DNA of 64,000 nt from Bradyrhizobium yuanmingense (GCF_029167105.1 NZ_JARFML010000003.1:62001-126000), one strand, 5' to 3'. Shown: positions 1 through 10,181, numbered from the stretch's first letter. The notes: generated by a model not told the origin, from the letters alone. Made by a program: numbers and translations.

Positions 1-1
1 G

Positions 2-1309
2 GGAATGCCGTTCACGCAGCAGCATCGAGACGTGAGCGCTTCTTTGCAGGAAGCGCTAGAGCGGATCATGTTTCACATCCTGCAGCACTATCGGAAGAGC
101 ACCGGCATGAAGCGATTGTGCCTGGCTGGGGGGGTAGCCCACAACTGCACCGTGAATGGTAAGCTGCTCTACTCAGGACTGTTCGAAGACATATTCGTCC
201 AACCCGCTGCGCATGATGCTGGTTGCGCATTAGGCGCGGCCCTGATGGTGTCCAGCGATTTGGGCATGCCGGCCCCCCGTGAGCGACTTCAGGATGTCTA
301 TTGGGGTCCCGATATCGGAAGCGAGCGAGCCGTAGAACGCGAGCTGAGTGCATGGGCGGGGCACCTCGACGTTGAGCGTCGTGATGACATAGCAGCAAGT
401 GCAGCCGGTTGGATGGCTGATGGCGCCGTGATCGGCTGGGTCCAGGGTCGTTCTGAGTTCGGGCCACGTGCGCTAGGCAATCGCAGCATTCTTGCTGATC
501 CTCGACTGGCTTCAAACAAGGACCGGATCAACGCAATGGTCAAAAAGCGCGAGGGCTATCGGCCGTTCGCGCCATCAGTGCTGGAGGAGGATGCGAACGA
601 ATTTTTCGAGCTCCCGGAAGGCAAGCGCGAATTCCCATTCATGAATTTCGTGGTCCGCGTGCGCGATCCGAAACGTGGCGTGCTCGGCGCCATCACGCAC
701 GTCGATGGTACTGCTCGGCTGCAGACCGTATCGCGCAAAACAAACCCGCTCTACTGGGACGTTATTAGTGCGTTCAAAGAGCGGACGGGCCTTCCGGTGC
801 TGCTTAATACATCATTTAACAACAATGCCGAGCCGATCGTGGATTCCGTGTCTGACGCGGTCACCACATTCTTGACGACCGATTTGGATGGACTTGTGGT
901 TGGGCCGTTCCTCGTCAAAAAGCGGACTGCAGGGCTGGAAGACTGGACCGCGCTCGCCGTTTCATTGCCTGCTTATGCGTCCCTTCATCGAGTCCGCGCT
1001 TTTACTGCAGAAGATCGCCAGGAGACTGCATGCGAGATCCGCAGGGGACACTCGAACCGTAACAGTGTGCGTATCTCACATGGTTTGTTCGATCTCCTGA
1101 TGCGGATCGAGGGGGAGGCGGTCCTTGGATCGCTTCTCGATACCATTACTCCAGAGCGGTCCAAACGCGAAGCTCTTGTGAAGGAATTGTTGGGATTGTG
1201 GGAGCAGCGTTGCGTTCGGCTGCATCCGCCTCGCGCTACTCTTGCCATTGGTAGCGGTGCAGGGCACGCCGAATCAGAACCGGAGCACGTCACTGTAGGC
1301 GTCGTCTAG
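2..1309 (+). CDS. nolO: NolO/NodU-family carbamoyltransferase, 3' part (cut by window edge)
   Basis: C-terminal part of a Nod-factor O-carbamoyltransferase, which transfers a carbamoyl group from carbamoyl phosphate to the non-reducing end of the lipochitooligosaccharide in the cytoplasm. The frame is open at the left window edge, so the N-terminal domain lies outside. Visible family marks are GGVAHNCTVNGK near the start, GRSEFGPRALGNRSI at about residues 148-162, the GYRPFAPSVLEE stretch and LLNTSFNNNAEPIV near residue 265; together these are the carbamoyltransferase C-terminal domain. About 120 further residues follow this core. NodU and NolO are homologous; I choose NolO because nodZ follows directly, the nolO-nodZ order I recall from B. 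japonicum. It is the last gene of a nod transcription unit coming from the left. Confidence 0.85.
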   Translation, partial: GMPFTQQHRDVSASLQEALERIMFHILQHYRKSTGMKRLCLAGGVAHNCTVNGKLLYSGLFEDIFVQPAAHDAGCALGAALMVSSDLGMPAPRERLQDVYWGPDIGSERAVERELSAWAGHLDVERRDDIAASAAGWMADGAVIGWVQGRSEFGPRALGNRSILADPRLASNKDRINAMVKKREGYRPFAPSVLEEDANEFFELPEGKREFPFMNFVVRVRDPKRGVLGAITHVDGTARLQTVSRKTNPLYWDVISAFKERTGLPVLLNTSFNNNAEPIVDSVSDAVTTFLTTDLDGLVVGPFLVKKRTAGLEDWTALAVSLPAYASLHRVRAFTAEDRQETACEIRRGHSNRNSVRISHGLFDLLMRIEGEAVLGSLLDTITPERSKREALVKELLGLWEQRCVRLHPPRATLAIGSGAGHAESEPEHVTVGVV

Positions 1310-1583
1310 CTTTACGCATGCGGACGCAGCAGAGGATGAGACGGCGCGATGAGCGGAATGCCAGCCGTACCGAAACCAAGTGCGTGGCTGGCAACCTCTC
1401 ATCCGACCTGAATGTCCAGCCTTCATGAGTCCAGGCGAGCGGTGCTAGGAGCACTATCACCGCGAGCCTCCGAGTTATCAGTTTGCCGTCGGGCGGCACC
1501 TTACATCGGCCGCCTGTCAGTAAGTTCTCCTGCCCAACCAATATGTGGAAACGAGGCAAAGCGAAATGCTCGTCAGTGACTCG

Positions 1584-2555
1584 ATGAATGATCGGTTCGT
1601 GGTTGCGCGACGGCGGACCGGATTCGGGGATTGCCTATGGTCGTTGGCATCAGCTTGGCGTTACGCAAAGCGGACCGGGCGGACGTTGGCAATCGATTGG
1701 CGTGGCTCATGTTATCTCGATCAGCCATTCACCAACGCCTTTCCAGTGTTCTTCGAGCCAGTTCAAGCCATCGACGGGGTGCGGGTCATTTGCGATGACC
1801 GGATCAATCAAATGTCATTTCCAGGGCCGTTCTTCCCATCTTGGTGGAATAGGGCACCGATAGATTGCGTTTATCGCCCAGATGAACAGATCTTCCAGGA
1901 GCGTGACGAGCTGGATCAACTTTTCCAAAGCCCGGAAGATGTCGATGCCAACACTGTGGTGTGTGACGCCTGCTTAATGTGGCGCTGCGATGAGGATGCC
2001 GAACGGCAGATATTTCGGACGATCAAACCCCAACCGGAAATTCGGGCTCGAATTGATGCCATTTACCAAGAGCACTTTGAGGGACACAGCATAATCGGAG
2101 TTCATGTTCGTCACGGCAACGGCGAAGATATCATGGGACATATGCCCTATTGGGCGGATCCGGAACTCGCCTTTCGGCAGGTATGTACTGCCATCCATAA
2201 GGCGAAAGCGTTACCGCATCCAAGCCCGGTGAAGCTGTTCTTGTGCACGGACAGCACGCTGATGGTCGAAAAGCTATCTGGAGTATTCCCCGATCTCTTC
2301 ATTATCCCAAAGCATTTCCAGGCACCTCATGCTGGACCTTTACATAGTGCAGAACTTGGCGCCGAAGGCGGGTTTTCTGCCCTGATTGAGATGTATCTCC
2401 TCGCGCGGTGCGATACGGTCATTCGGTTTCCACCGACGAGTGCTTTCACGCGCTATGCTCGCCTCTTCGCGCCACGCGTTATGGAGTTCGATTTGAAGGA
2501 TCCGACTCGGTTGATCCTAATTGAAGGATCTTCGGAACGACTTGCGTCCTCATGA
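1584..2555 (+). CDS. nodZ: NodZ, Nod-factor alpha-1,6-fucosyltransferase
   Basis: Transfers fucose from GDP-fucose to O-6 of the reducing-end N-acetylglucosamine of the Nod factor. About 323 residues, the usual length for NodZ. The N-terminus (VVARRRTGFGDCLWSLASAW) and the GDP-fucose-binding motif GVHVRHGNGED are characteristic, as is the C-terminal IRFPPTSAFTRYARL block. The start is uncertain. ATG 1584 matches the known N-terminus in length, but an upstream ATG at 1566 has a better-placed GAGG, and a GTG at 1545 is also in frame. A 235-bp gap without a convincing nod box separates it from nolO, so I cannot say whether it has its own promoter. In this window it is the enzyme that makes the acceptor for the NoeI-like and NoeE-like genes further right. 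Confidence 0.92.
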   Translation: MNDRFVVARRRTGFGDCLWSLASAWRYAKRTGRTLAIDWRGSCYLDQPFTNAFPVFFEPVQAIDGVRVICDDRINQMSFPGPFFPSWWNRAPIDCVYRPDEQIFQERDELDQLFQSPEDVDANTVVCDACLMWRCDEDAERQIFRTIKPQPEIRARIDAIYQEHFEGHSIIGVHVRHGNGEDIMGHMPYWADPELAFRQVCTAIHKAKALPHPSPVKLFLCTDSTLMVEKLSGVFPDLFIIPKHFQAPHAGPLHSAELGAEGGFSALIEMYLLARCDTVIRFPPTSAFTRYARLFAPRVMEFDLKDPTRLILIEGSSERLASS

Positions 2556-3159
2556 AAGTCAGCAGAACATCATCTGCCAGAAGTTATAGCGATCGGTATT
2601 CCAGCAGTTATTCAGAGGCCAATCTGCTGTTAGCCAGCTGTCGATGATGTGAATCGGTCCTTGAGGCATACAAGAGTGAACACGGCGACTGACAGCATTC
2701 GCAATTGAGGTGGTTTCGGAAAACGTCGTGCGGTGCGGCGATCACGTGATGATGAGTTTTGCGCCCGAATTCATCATCTCATTCGAGAGGTCCTACACGG
2801 CTTCGGGCAAGCCGCTCCACGAACGTGCCGACTTGATCAAGATTCGGAAGTCGAAGACCAGACGCCTCCGCCTGCGCGCTCGCTGGTTCCGACCACGACC
2901 GCACTTTGGATCATGCTCTGGCGGTCGCCTCGGGGAGTCGGTCGCATATCGTATTGGAGACAGCCGAGTGAAGATCCAGCGCGTGCACAAACGGTCGACT
3001 GAATATCTACGATCCACCCGTGCGCAGGTCACGAAAGGCCCGGCCATGCGGCATGCCTCGGATTGGGATGCCTCTCATTGGCGTGTGCCCATCGGGGAGG
3101 GTGAGGCGGTGATAATTCAACGGTTGACGGAACGGTTGTTTTGCAGGTAGTTGAGTTTC
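2556..3159 (+). other. Intergenic region without a supported gene
   Basis: Short open frames here have no recognisable domain, poor ribosome binding sites and shift frame. I see no promoter I would defend. It probably contains the promoter of the riboswitch-metE transcript at its right end. Confidence 0.5.
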
Positions 3160-3335
3160 GTTCGAGGTTCTCTGGGTCCCGCTTGATCCGGAGCTAAGAG
3201 GGAAGCCGGTGTGATGCCGGCGCTGCCCCCGCAACTGTAAGCGGCGAGCCGCGGTCCAATAGTGTCACTGAAGCCGGTTGGCTTCGGGAAGGCCGGACAG
3301 CAGCCAGGACCCGCGAGCCAGGAGACCTGCCCCGA
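3160..3335 (+). promoter_or_regulatory. Cobalamin (AdoCbl) riboswitch
   Basis: RNA element that binds a cobalamin and shuts off the gene behind it. The conserved core is clear: GCCGGTGTGATGCCGGC followed by GCTGCCCCCGCAACTGTAAGCGG at about 3208-3244, then the CACTG element, GGGAAGGCC near 3288, and the B12 box AGCCAGGAGACCTGCC at about 3316-3331. It ends about 115 bases before the metE start, the normal place for it. The ORF that runs through it is not real. Confidence 0.93.
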
Positions 3336-3451
3336 TAACGTTTTCGTCCACGGGCGGGGTGTCCCGGTGGTGCCTCAAGAAGTCGCCGCTGCGGCGGCCT
3401 TTACCTGTGCGCATCCACCATCGCCTTGCCCCAAACCAAGGGGTTGAAGCG

Positions 3452-5782
3452 ATGTCCAACAGTTCACTTCCCGTTGCCACGCTAGGTATGCCACGCATCG
3501 GTCCGCGCCGCGAACTCAAGTTTGCGCTCGAGAGCTACTGGGCCGGTAAGTCAAGCCAAGCACAGCTTTTCGACGCTGCGGCTGGACTTCGCCTCGCCAA
3601 CTGGGCGCGGCAGAAATCGCTTGGCGCGACCATCATTCCTTCAAACGACTTCTCGCTCTATGACCATGTGCTCGATACCAGTGTGATGGTCGGCGCGATT
3701 CCTGACGTTTACGGCTGGGTCGCAGGTCCAGTGTCACTCAAGACCTACTTCGCCATGGCGCGCGGCGCAGGAGACTGTGAAGATGAAAATCGCGGGCACG
3801 CCGATCATCGGCACGGCGCGGCAGCGCAGGAAATGACAAAGTGGTTCGACACCAACTACCATTACATGGTGCCGGAATTTCGCAAGGACCAAACATTCAC
3901 GCTTTCCTCTCGTAAGGCGATTGAAGAATATGAGGAGGCAAAGAGCCTTGGATACCAGACGCGCTGTGTGCTGGTTGGCCCGGTCACCTTCCTGAAGCTC
4001 GGCAAGAGTGCAGATCCGGGATTCAATCCACTGTTGCTGCTCGATCAGCTTCTACCGGTCTACGTCGATGTCCTTCGCGAACTAGCCGCGCGAGGTGCGG
4101 AATGGGTTCAGCTCGACGAACCCTGCCTGGTCCTTGACCTCGACGAGGTATCCCGCGGCGCGTTGGGGCGGGCCTATGCCCATTTCGCGAATGCGGTGCC
4201 CGGCCTCAAAATCATGCTGGCTACCTACTTTGGGAGCCTCGGCGACAACCTCGATACTGCCTTGGCCTTGCCGGTTGCCGGGCTTCACGTCGACCTGGTT
4301 CGGGCGTCAGATCAGTTGAGCGCAATCGCCGCCATAGCTCGCAGCGATCTCGTTCTCTCACTTGGGGTCATTGACGGACGCAATGTCTGGCGATCCAATC
4401 TGCCGGACTTGTTCAACAAGTTGGCGCCAACTATAGCAAAGCTCGGTCATAACCGCGTCCAGATCGCCCCTTCGTGCTCGCTGCTTCATGTCCCGGTCGA
4501 CGTCGAGCTCGAAAGCGATCTCGATTTTGATGTAAAGAGCTGGCTGGCGTTCTCGGTCCAGAAGATCAAGGAGCTGACGACCTTGGGAAGTGCGCTCGCC
4601 GGCAAGCATGCCCGCGTATCGCGCCTCCTTGCGGCCTCCAAGCGGGCGGCCGTAGCTCGCGAGAAGTCGTCCAAGATTCACAACGCCAACGTCACCCGGC
4701 GCATGACTATGATTGACCAAACCATGCGTCACCGTCACAGTCCGTACGCCAGCCGTGCCGAGCTTCAGCGCGCCCGGTTCGCCTTGCCAGCATTCCCAAC
4801 GACGACGATTGGATCATTCCCGCAGACCGCAGACATTCGCCGTGCCCGTGCGTCCCACGCGCAGGGGACGTTGAGTGCCGCGCAGTACGAGAAATTTCTC
4901 AAAGCGGAAACGGCGCGTGCAGTCAGATGGCAGGACGACATAGGGCTCGACGTGCTCGTGCATGGCGAGTTCGAGCGCAATGACATGGTGCAGTATTTCG
5001 GAGAGAAGCTGTCGGGCTTCGCCTTCACAAAACACGGTTGGGTGCAGTCCTATGGCTCGCGTTACGTCCGTCCGCCGATTCTGTTTGGGGACGTTTCCCG
5101 TCCGAAGCCGATGACGGTCGACTGGTGGCGCTATGCGCAGTCGCTGACCGAGAAGCCGGTGAAGGCAATGTTGACTGGGCCGGTGACCATTCTGAACTGG
5201 TCGTTTGTTCGTGATGATATCTCGCGAAGCGAGACTTGCCTACAGATCGCGCTCGCGATCCGGGACGAGGTGGTCGACCTTCAGAACGCCGGAGCAAAAA
5301 TGATCCAGATAGACGAGGCGGCGTTGCGTGAGGGATTGCCGCTACGCAAATCACAGTGGAAAAGCTATCTCGATTGGGCCGTAGACAGCTTTCGCATTTG
5401 CTCCTCAGTCGTTGCCGACGAAACGCAGATCCATACTCATATGTGCTATTCCGAGTTTAACGACATCATCGATGCTATCGCAGCGATGGATGCCGACGTC
5501 ATTTCGATTGAGACGTCGCGGTCGAAGATGGAACTGCTAGACGCCTTCCGAAGTTATAAGTACCCAAATCAGATCGGGCCAGGCGTCTATGACATCCATT
5601 CGCCGCGCGTTCCTGAAACGGCCGAGATGAAAAACCTCGTGACGCTGGCGCGCCAACACCTCTCCGACTCCCAACTTTGGATCAATCCCGATTGCGGCCT
5701 GAAAACCCGAAAGTGGGAGGAGGTGCGTCCGGCGTTGGTAAATATGGTCGCAGCTGCCCGGGAGCTACGAGCGGCAACTTGA
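3452..5782 (+). CDS. metE: MetE, cobalamin-independent methionine synthase
   Basis: Transfers the methyl group of 5-methyltetrahydropteroyltri-L-glutamate to homocysteine to make methionine, without B12. 776 residues from ATG 3452, the full family length; starts further upstream would lie inside the riboswitch. The N-terminal half begins LGMPRIGPRRELKFALESYW, and NTNYHYMVPEF-type and WVQLDEPCLVLDL motifs follow. The C-terminal catalytic half has FPTTTIGSFPQT and the zinc ligands in THMCYSEF (His and Cys), ISIETSRS (Glu) and INPDCGLKTR (Cys), all present. With the riboswitch upstream, expression should occur only when cobalamin is scarce. It is a complete biosynthetic gene inside a decaying island and stands alone as a transcription unit. 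Confidence 0.96.
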   Translation: MSNSSLPVATLGMPRIGPRRELKFALESYWAGKSSQAQLFDAAAGLRLANWARQKSLGATIIPSNDFSLYDHVLDTSVMVGAIPDVYGWVAGPVSLKTYFAMARGAGDCEDENRGHADHRHGAAAQEMTKWFDTNYHYMVPEFRKDQTFTLSSRKAIEEYEEAKSLGYQTRCVLVGPVTFLKLGKSADPGFNPLLLLDQLLPVYVDVLRELAARGAEWVQLDEPCLVLDLDEVSRGALGRAYAHFANAVPGLKIMLATYFGSLGDNLDTALALPVAGLHVDLVRASDQLSAIAAIARSDLVLSLGVIDGRNVWRSNLPDLFNKLAPTIAKLGHNRVQIAPSCSLLHVPVDVELESDLDFDVKSWLAFSVQKIKELTTLGSALAGKHARVSRLLAASKRAAVAREKSSKIHNANVTRRMTMIDQTMRHRHSPYASRAELQRARFALPAFPTTTIGSFPQTADIRRARASHAQGTLSAAQYEKFLKAETARAVRWQDDIGLDVLVHGEFERNDMVQYFGEKLSGFAFTKHGWVQSYGSRYVRPPILFGDVSRPKPMTVDWWRYAQSLTEKPVKAMLTGPVTILNWSFVRDDISRSETCLQIALAIRDEVVDLQNAGAKMIQIDEAALREGLPLRKSQWKSYLDWAVDSFRICSSVVADETQIHTHMCYSEFNDIIDAIAAMDADVISIETSRSKMELLDAFRSYKYPNQIGPGVYDIHSPRVPETAEMKNLVTLARQHLSDSQLWINPDCGLKTRKWEEVRPALVNMVAAARELRAAT

Positions 5783-6691
5783 TCGCTGAGATCGTCAACG
5801 TTAACCTCCGTTCACGAGAAACGCCGCTGCGTCTCGCAATCATATACCGCTTGAAAGTTAGTGAGCCTTTTCGTGAACGGGATATTGCCGCGGGCCGGAT
5901 ATTGAGCTGCTAGCGCGGCGTGCCGGCGGGCGGCGCGTCGAGGCTGGTCTCGCGCCGGGAAGGCGTGGCACACCAGACGCGCGAGCTCGGCGATGGGAAT
6001 GTCCAGGCCGGTGCTGCTGTTGAGGAACACGCGCCGCAAATCCTTGATGGTGATTGTGCATTACTGACAATGATGCCGCCGACCTTGTGCGAGCGAGGAA
6101 CGCCGCTTACGCCGCCGCCGGAAAACGGGGCGAGCCGTGGCCGCGGCATGGGGTCGCCGCAGTGTGGACGTGCTTGACTGCGTCACTATGCACAATGCGC
6201 CAAGTGCCTTTGCTCGACCGGCCAGGCAGAGTGCACATCATGTCAAACGCAAGTCGCAGACGAACCTGACGTACGAGGCAGGTACGTCTGATTTGCGATC
6301 GTAAGAGCGCGCGGCTAAGATCTTCCCGGCGGCTCCTGAGTAGGTATTCTTGCTGTGCCAACGAGGCGCTTCGCTGTGGATCGGCTAATTCATGCAATTG
6401 AGCCAGGGGCCGATTCGACCGGGATCATGGTGTGGCTGGTACATCGTCTTCGCGCACGTCCGGTGTCTGCAACACTCTAGTCGCCGTCGCGGAAAGTATG
6501 ATCCCTGAACAGGAAGCCCGACCACATGCGCTGGATGACATTGCGTTCACTCGCACTGAAAGGCGATGTTGGCCTTGTCGTGAATATGCGTTGTTGTCAG
6601 AAAGCGCACACGCAATGTTTGGAAACGGTCAAGCTGTCCCCGAACCCGCCGCTGGATCGCTATCCCCTAGAGCTGTTCCGCTGCATCGGTG
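5783..6691 (+). other. Decayed region and fixR upstream region
   Basis: No complete gene. A minus-strand frame near 5812-6039 (LRRVFLNSSTGLDIPIAELARL) has protein-like composition and may be a remnant, but I cannot place it. At 6587-6614 there is an imperfect inverted arrangement TGCGT-N18-ACGCA, about 105-130 bases before the expected fixR transcription start. That is roughly where B. japonicum fixR-nifA has an upstream activator (RegR) site; whether this is it is inference. Confidence 0.4.
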
Positions 6692-6707
6692 TGGCCCAAA
6701 TCCTGCA
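6692..6707 (+). promoter_or_regulatory. -24/-12 (sigma-54) promoter of fixR-nifA
   Basis: TGGCCCAAATCCTGCA has GG and GC separated by exactly ten bases. The predicted transcription start is near 6718, giving a leader of about 28 bases with the Shine-Dalgarno AGGAGG at 6735-6740. B. japonicum fixR-nifA is known to have a sigma-54 promoter overlapping a second promoter, and this fits the expected place. Confidence 0.75.
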
Positions 6708-6745
6708 GCGGGGTCTCCGGCGAGGCGATAAAATAGGAGGCGCGG

Positions 6746-7564
6746 TTGAGTCTTGATCTACTAAATGGCCACCCCGTAACGGACGTGGACTGCAGGCTTT
6801 TGGGCTTTGACGCCGGTTTCCAGCCGAAAGAGCGGAAGACACTGTTGCTGACTGGGGCGACGCGTGGAATCGGTCACGCCACCGCAAAGTTGTTTTCGGA
6901 AGCTGGCTGGCGCATCATATCTTGCGCGCGCCAACCGTTTAATGAGAAGCGATGCCCATGGAACTCAGGGCCCGACGACCATATCCAAGTCGATCTTAGT
7001 AACCACCGAATGCTGCCGCGCGCAATCGCCGAGGTGAAGAAGCGCCTCGCAGGTGCTCCCTTGCACGCATTGATCAACAATGCCGGCGTCTCGCCAAAAG
7101 GGCAGAATGGCGCTCGGTTGACCTCGTTGACGACGTCACTCGAGACCTGGATGAAGGTGTTCCACCTCAACATGGTGGCTCCCATCCTGCTAGCGCAGGG
7201 ATTTTTTGACGAGCTAAGAGCCGCGTCAGGATCGATTGTCAACGTGACCTCAATCGCAGGCTCGAGGGTGCACCCGTTTGCTGGCAGCGCCTATGCGACT
7301 TCGAAGGCAGCGCTCGCATCTCTTACACGTGAAATGGCACATGATTACGCGCCGCATGGAATCCGGGTGAACGCAATCGCGCCGGGAGAAATCAAGACGG
7401 ATATGTTGTCACCAGAAACGGAAGCGCGTGTCCTGCCGAGTATTCCGTTGCGCCGGTTTGGCACGGCCGAAGAGGTCGCGAAGGTCCTCTTCTTCCTGTG
7501 CTCGGACGCCGCAAGTTATGTCACGGGCACTGAGGTTCCGATCAACGGGGGGCAACATTTGTAG
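6746..7564 (+). CDS. fixR: FixR, short-chain dehydrogenase/reductase encoded before nifA
   Basis: SDR-family protein of 272 residues. It has the nucleotide-binding TGATRGIGHATA at about residues 38-49, NNAGVSPKG, the SIVNVTSIAG serine region, the catalytic pair YATSKAAL (Tyr and Lys), and a C-terminal PINGGQHL typical of the family. The TTG start is chosen because AGGAGG lies five bases before it and there is no better start. FixR has no known essential role in fixation; its known importance is as the first gene of the fixR-nifA operon. Only 170 bases separate it from nifA, so transcription through both is likely. Confidence 0.92.
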   Translation: MSLDLLNGHPVTDVDCRLLGFDAGFQPKERKTLLLTGATRGIGHATAKLFSEAGWRIISCARQPFNEKRCPWNSGPDDHIQVDLSNHRMLPRAIAEVKKRLAGAPLHALINNAGVSPKGQNGARLTSLTTSLETWMKVFHLNMVAPILLAQGFFDELRAASGSIVNVTSIAGSRVHPFAGSAYATSKAALASLTREMAHDYAPHGIRVNAIAPGEIKTDMLSPETEARVLPSIPLRRFGTAEEVAKVLFFLCSDAASYVTGTEVPINGGQHL

Positions 7565-7734
7565 TTGGCGTATCTGGCATCCGCGTCTGAGGTAATCAGT
7601 CGAGCGCGTGTTCTCATTCAGGTTAGGCGCGGTAACGCCGCAAGAGCAAAAAAGTACCGTAAGCGCCGTTGTGCCATGAAGACCTGTTATCCTTCTATGT
7701 CATCTCCTCAATATAGCGCCTAGAGCGAGAAGAC

Positions 7735-9558
7735 ATGCAACACCAATCTCGTGAAGCCGAACAAGCCGCCAGGGAGGGCGATCATGACAAGGGAGACCTC
7801 CTCATGCTGCATATTGTGCCCGCAGGCGAAAGACCTGACTCGCAATCTGAGGCGGACCGTGAGGTGAGCATAGAGCCGTCGCTCGAGAGCACGCTGACCG
7901 GCATCTTTGAGATTACGAAGGCACTCACGTCTCAGTGCCGGCTAGAGGTCACGTTGGCCAACGTCGTCGATCTTCTGCAATCGTTTGTGCAGATGCGGCA
8001 GGGCATCGTCTCGCTCTTCGACGATGATGGAATGCCGAACATGACCGTAGGCTCTGGCTGGAGCGAGGGAAGTGACGAGCGTTACCGAATGCGTCTGCCG
8101 CTAAAAGCAATCAACCACATCGTGGCGACGGACGAGCCGCTCGTTGCCGAAAACGTGACGAATGAGCCAGCCTTTACTGCCGCGGACATAGATATGCTCG
8201 GTGCGTCGAATGAGGTCGTGGTATCGTTCATCGGCGTTCCCATTCGCATTGATGCGAAGGTTGCAGGCGCGCTAACTATTGACCGCATCGTGGACCACAC
8301 CTCACGTGTTCGACTCGATCATGACGTGCGGCTTCTTACCATAATCGCCAATCTGGTAGGACAGACAGTTAAGCTGCACCGCCTGTTCACCTGTGACCGC
8401 GATCGGCTGATGGCTGAGAAGGACGGGCAGGAAAGACATTTAGTAGAGCGTAAGCAGCATGCGAGGGAGCGCAAGAAAGTCCGTATTCCAGGCATCATTG
8501 GCGATAGCCCGCCACTGCGGGCCTTGTTAGAGAAGATCGCGGTGGTCTCCAGATCGAACAGCGCAGTGTTGCTGCGCGGCGAATCCGGCACGGGCAAGGA
8601 GCTGGTTGCAAAAGCCATTCATGAGCTGTCGCCACGCGCAAAGCGGCCATTCGTAAAACTAAATTGCGCTGCGCTTTCCGAGACGGTGTTGGAATCGGAA
8701 TTGTTCGGTCATGAGAAGGGTGCCTTCACCGGTGCGTTCAGCTCGCGTAAGGGGCGCTTCGAACTGGCTGACCAAGGAACTCTCTTTCTCGATGAAATCG
8801 GGGAAATATCGCCCTCGTTTCAGGCCAAGTTGCTGCGCGTCTTGCAAGAGCAGGAGTTCGAGCGTGTGGGTAGCAACCAGACAATCAAGGTCGACGTTCG
8901 TGTAGTTGCCGCGACGAACAAGAACCTTGAAGAGGCTGTGGCACGAAATGAGTTCCGCGCCGACCTGTACTACCGCATTAGCGTGGTTCCGTTGCTGCTT
9001 CCGCCCTTGCGCGAAAGGCGTGATGATATTGCGCTTCTCGCTGCTGAGTTTCTTCGAAAGTTCAACAGCGTGAATAGCCGTACGTTGACCTTCGATCCGA
9101 GTGCGATGGAGGTGCTTATGAATTGCGGCTTCCCCGGCAACGTGCGCGAGCTTGAAAATTGTGTCGAACGGACTGCGACTCTGACGCCCGGATCGTCAAT
9201 CACCAAAGGTGATTTTGCGTGCTACCAAGGTCAATGCCTTTCCGCGAAGCTGTGGAAGAGCATGCCGCGCGAGACAACACTTGTGCGGGGGCTGGATGTA
9301 CCGGTGCCTGTTAAGCCTTTCAGGGAGGCGACCGAAGCTGCTGCTCTGGCCCCGCCCGTCGGCAGCGAGGTCGCTCCGCTCGCACCTGCCAGCGCAGCTC
9401 TCGTAGGGAGTCGCAGGATTGCCGACCGCGAGCGCGTCATTGCGGCAATGGAAAGGTCCGGCTGGGTACAGGCAAAGGCAGCGCGTCTGCTTGGATTGAC
9501 GCCGCGTCAGGTAGGGTACGCGCTGAGGAGATACGGGATCGAAATCAAGCGCTTCTAA
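7735..9558 (+). CDS. nifA: NifA, sigma-54-dependent activator of nif/fix genes
   Basis: Oxygen-sensitive enhancer-binding protein that drives nif and fix promoters at low oxygen. Domains in order: N-terminal GAF (about residues 45-195), AAA+ sigma-54 activation domain with Walker A GESGTGKE, ESELFGHEKGAFTGA and LDEIGE, then the rhizobial redox linker, and a C-terminal helix-turn-helix (AKAARLLGLTPRQVGYALRR). The linker signature is intact: two cysteines 11 residues apart in NCGFPGNVRELENC and CYQGQC (C-X4-C) after it. This marks the metal-binding, oxygen-responsive rhizobial type. A second start, ATG 7804 (preceded by AAGGGAGA), would give 584 residues, near the length I recall for other Bradyrhizobium NifA, and may be the true one. 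Confidence 0.95.
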   Translation: MQHQSREAEQAAREGDHDKGDLLMLHIVPAGERPDSQSEADREVSIEPSLESTLTGIFEITKALTSQCRLEVTLANVVDLLQSFVQMRQGIVSLFDDDGMPNMTVGSGWSEGSDERYRMRLPLKAINHIVATDEPLVAENVTNEPAFTAADIDMLGASNEVVVSFIGVPIRIDAKVAGALTIDRIVDHTSRVRLDHDVRLLTIIANLVGQTVKLHRLFTCDRDRLMAEKDGQERHLVERKQHARERKKVRIPGIIGDSPPLRALLEKIAVVSRSNSAVLLRGESGTGKELVAKAIHELSPRAKRPFVKLNCAALSETVLESELFGHEKGAFTGAFSSRKGRFELADQGTLFLDEIGEISPSFQAKLLRVLQEQEFERVGSNQTIKVDVRVVAATNKNLEEAVARNEFRADLYYRISVVPLLLPPLRERRDDIALLAAEFLRKFNSVNSRTLTFDPSAMEVLMNCGFPGNVRELENCVERTATLTPGSSITKGDFACYQGQCLSAKLWKSMPRETTLVRGLDVPVPVKPFREATEAAALAPPVGSEVAPLAPASAALVGSRRIADRERVIAAMERSGWVQAKAARLLGLTPRQVGYALRRYGIEIKRF

Positions 9559-10127
9559 AGCACGATGGCAGGTCATCGTTTAGCACGACGCCAACGCGAT
9601 GTTACCGGCAACGGCATGTCATCCGTTCCCGATCGCGGCTGCGCCTCGAGCTATGTCTATGTCCGGCCAAGCCGAGCACGTCGGCGAGTATCGGAACGAC
9701 AAAATCTTGCAACACGCGAACAGATGTCAAACATTGGCGCTTCGCCGCCCCTGAAGCTAGTTTACATCAATGGTAGCACGACGGCTCCACTGTCATTAGG
9801 AACGACAAGGGCACATCCCTTAACCCACAGCCCTCAATCACAGAACTGATGCCGCAGGAGAAGTAGGCCAATGCGAACTGGCCGTAGCAAGGCCGTGGGC
9901 GTTGCTATCGCCGCTGCAGAGAAAGGGATCCGCAGCCGGTCGATTCAAGCAACGCGCATCTAGTCCATACCCTCCCACCCTCAGGTCCAGATCTACGACA
10001 AATCAGGCGGGCTGCTGTTGCATCCACGACGAATATCGGAGTTCTACCGCCGGCCAAACGTCAGGATAGCACCACCAACGTCGTACAAGCTCTTGTACCA
10101 GTCGGCCGTCTTTCAACGTTGTCGTTA
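9559..10127 (+). other. nifA-fixA intergenic region with imperfect NifA site
   Basis: No supported gene. At 10016-10031 there is TGT-N10-ACG, one base from the NifA upstream activator consensus TGT-N10-ACA, centred about 130 bases before the predicted fixA transcription start. I regard it as the probable NifA site, with moderate doubt because of the mismatch. Confidence 0.4.
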
Positions 10128-10143
10128 TGGTACGACACTTGCT
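10128..10143 (+). promoter_or_regulatory. -24/-12 (sigma-54) promoter of fixA
   Basis: TGGTACGACACTTGCT: GG and GC ten bases apart, with the full TTGC -12 element. The predicted start is near 10154, leaving a 28-base leader that contains GGAGAAG before the fixA ATG. Confidence 0.85.
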
Positions 10144-10181
10144 GATCGCTTTGCCAACTATCGCCAAAAATGGAGAAGTAC

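Noticed and set aside
3278..3451. Upstream extension of metE
   Set aside because: It lies inside the cobalamin riboswitch and its translation has no MetE similarity.
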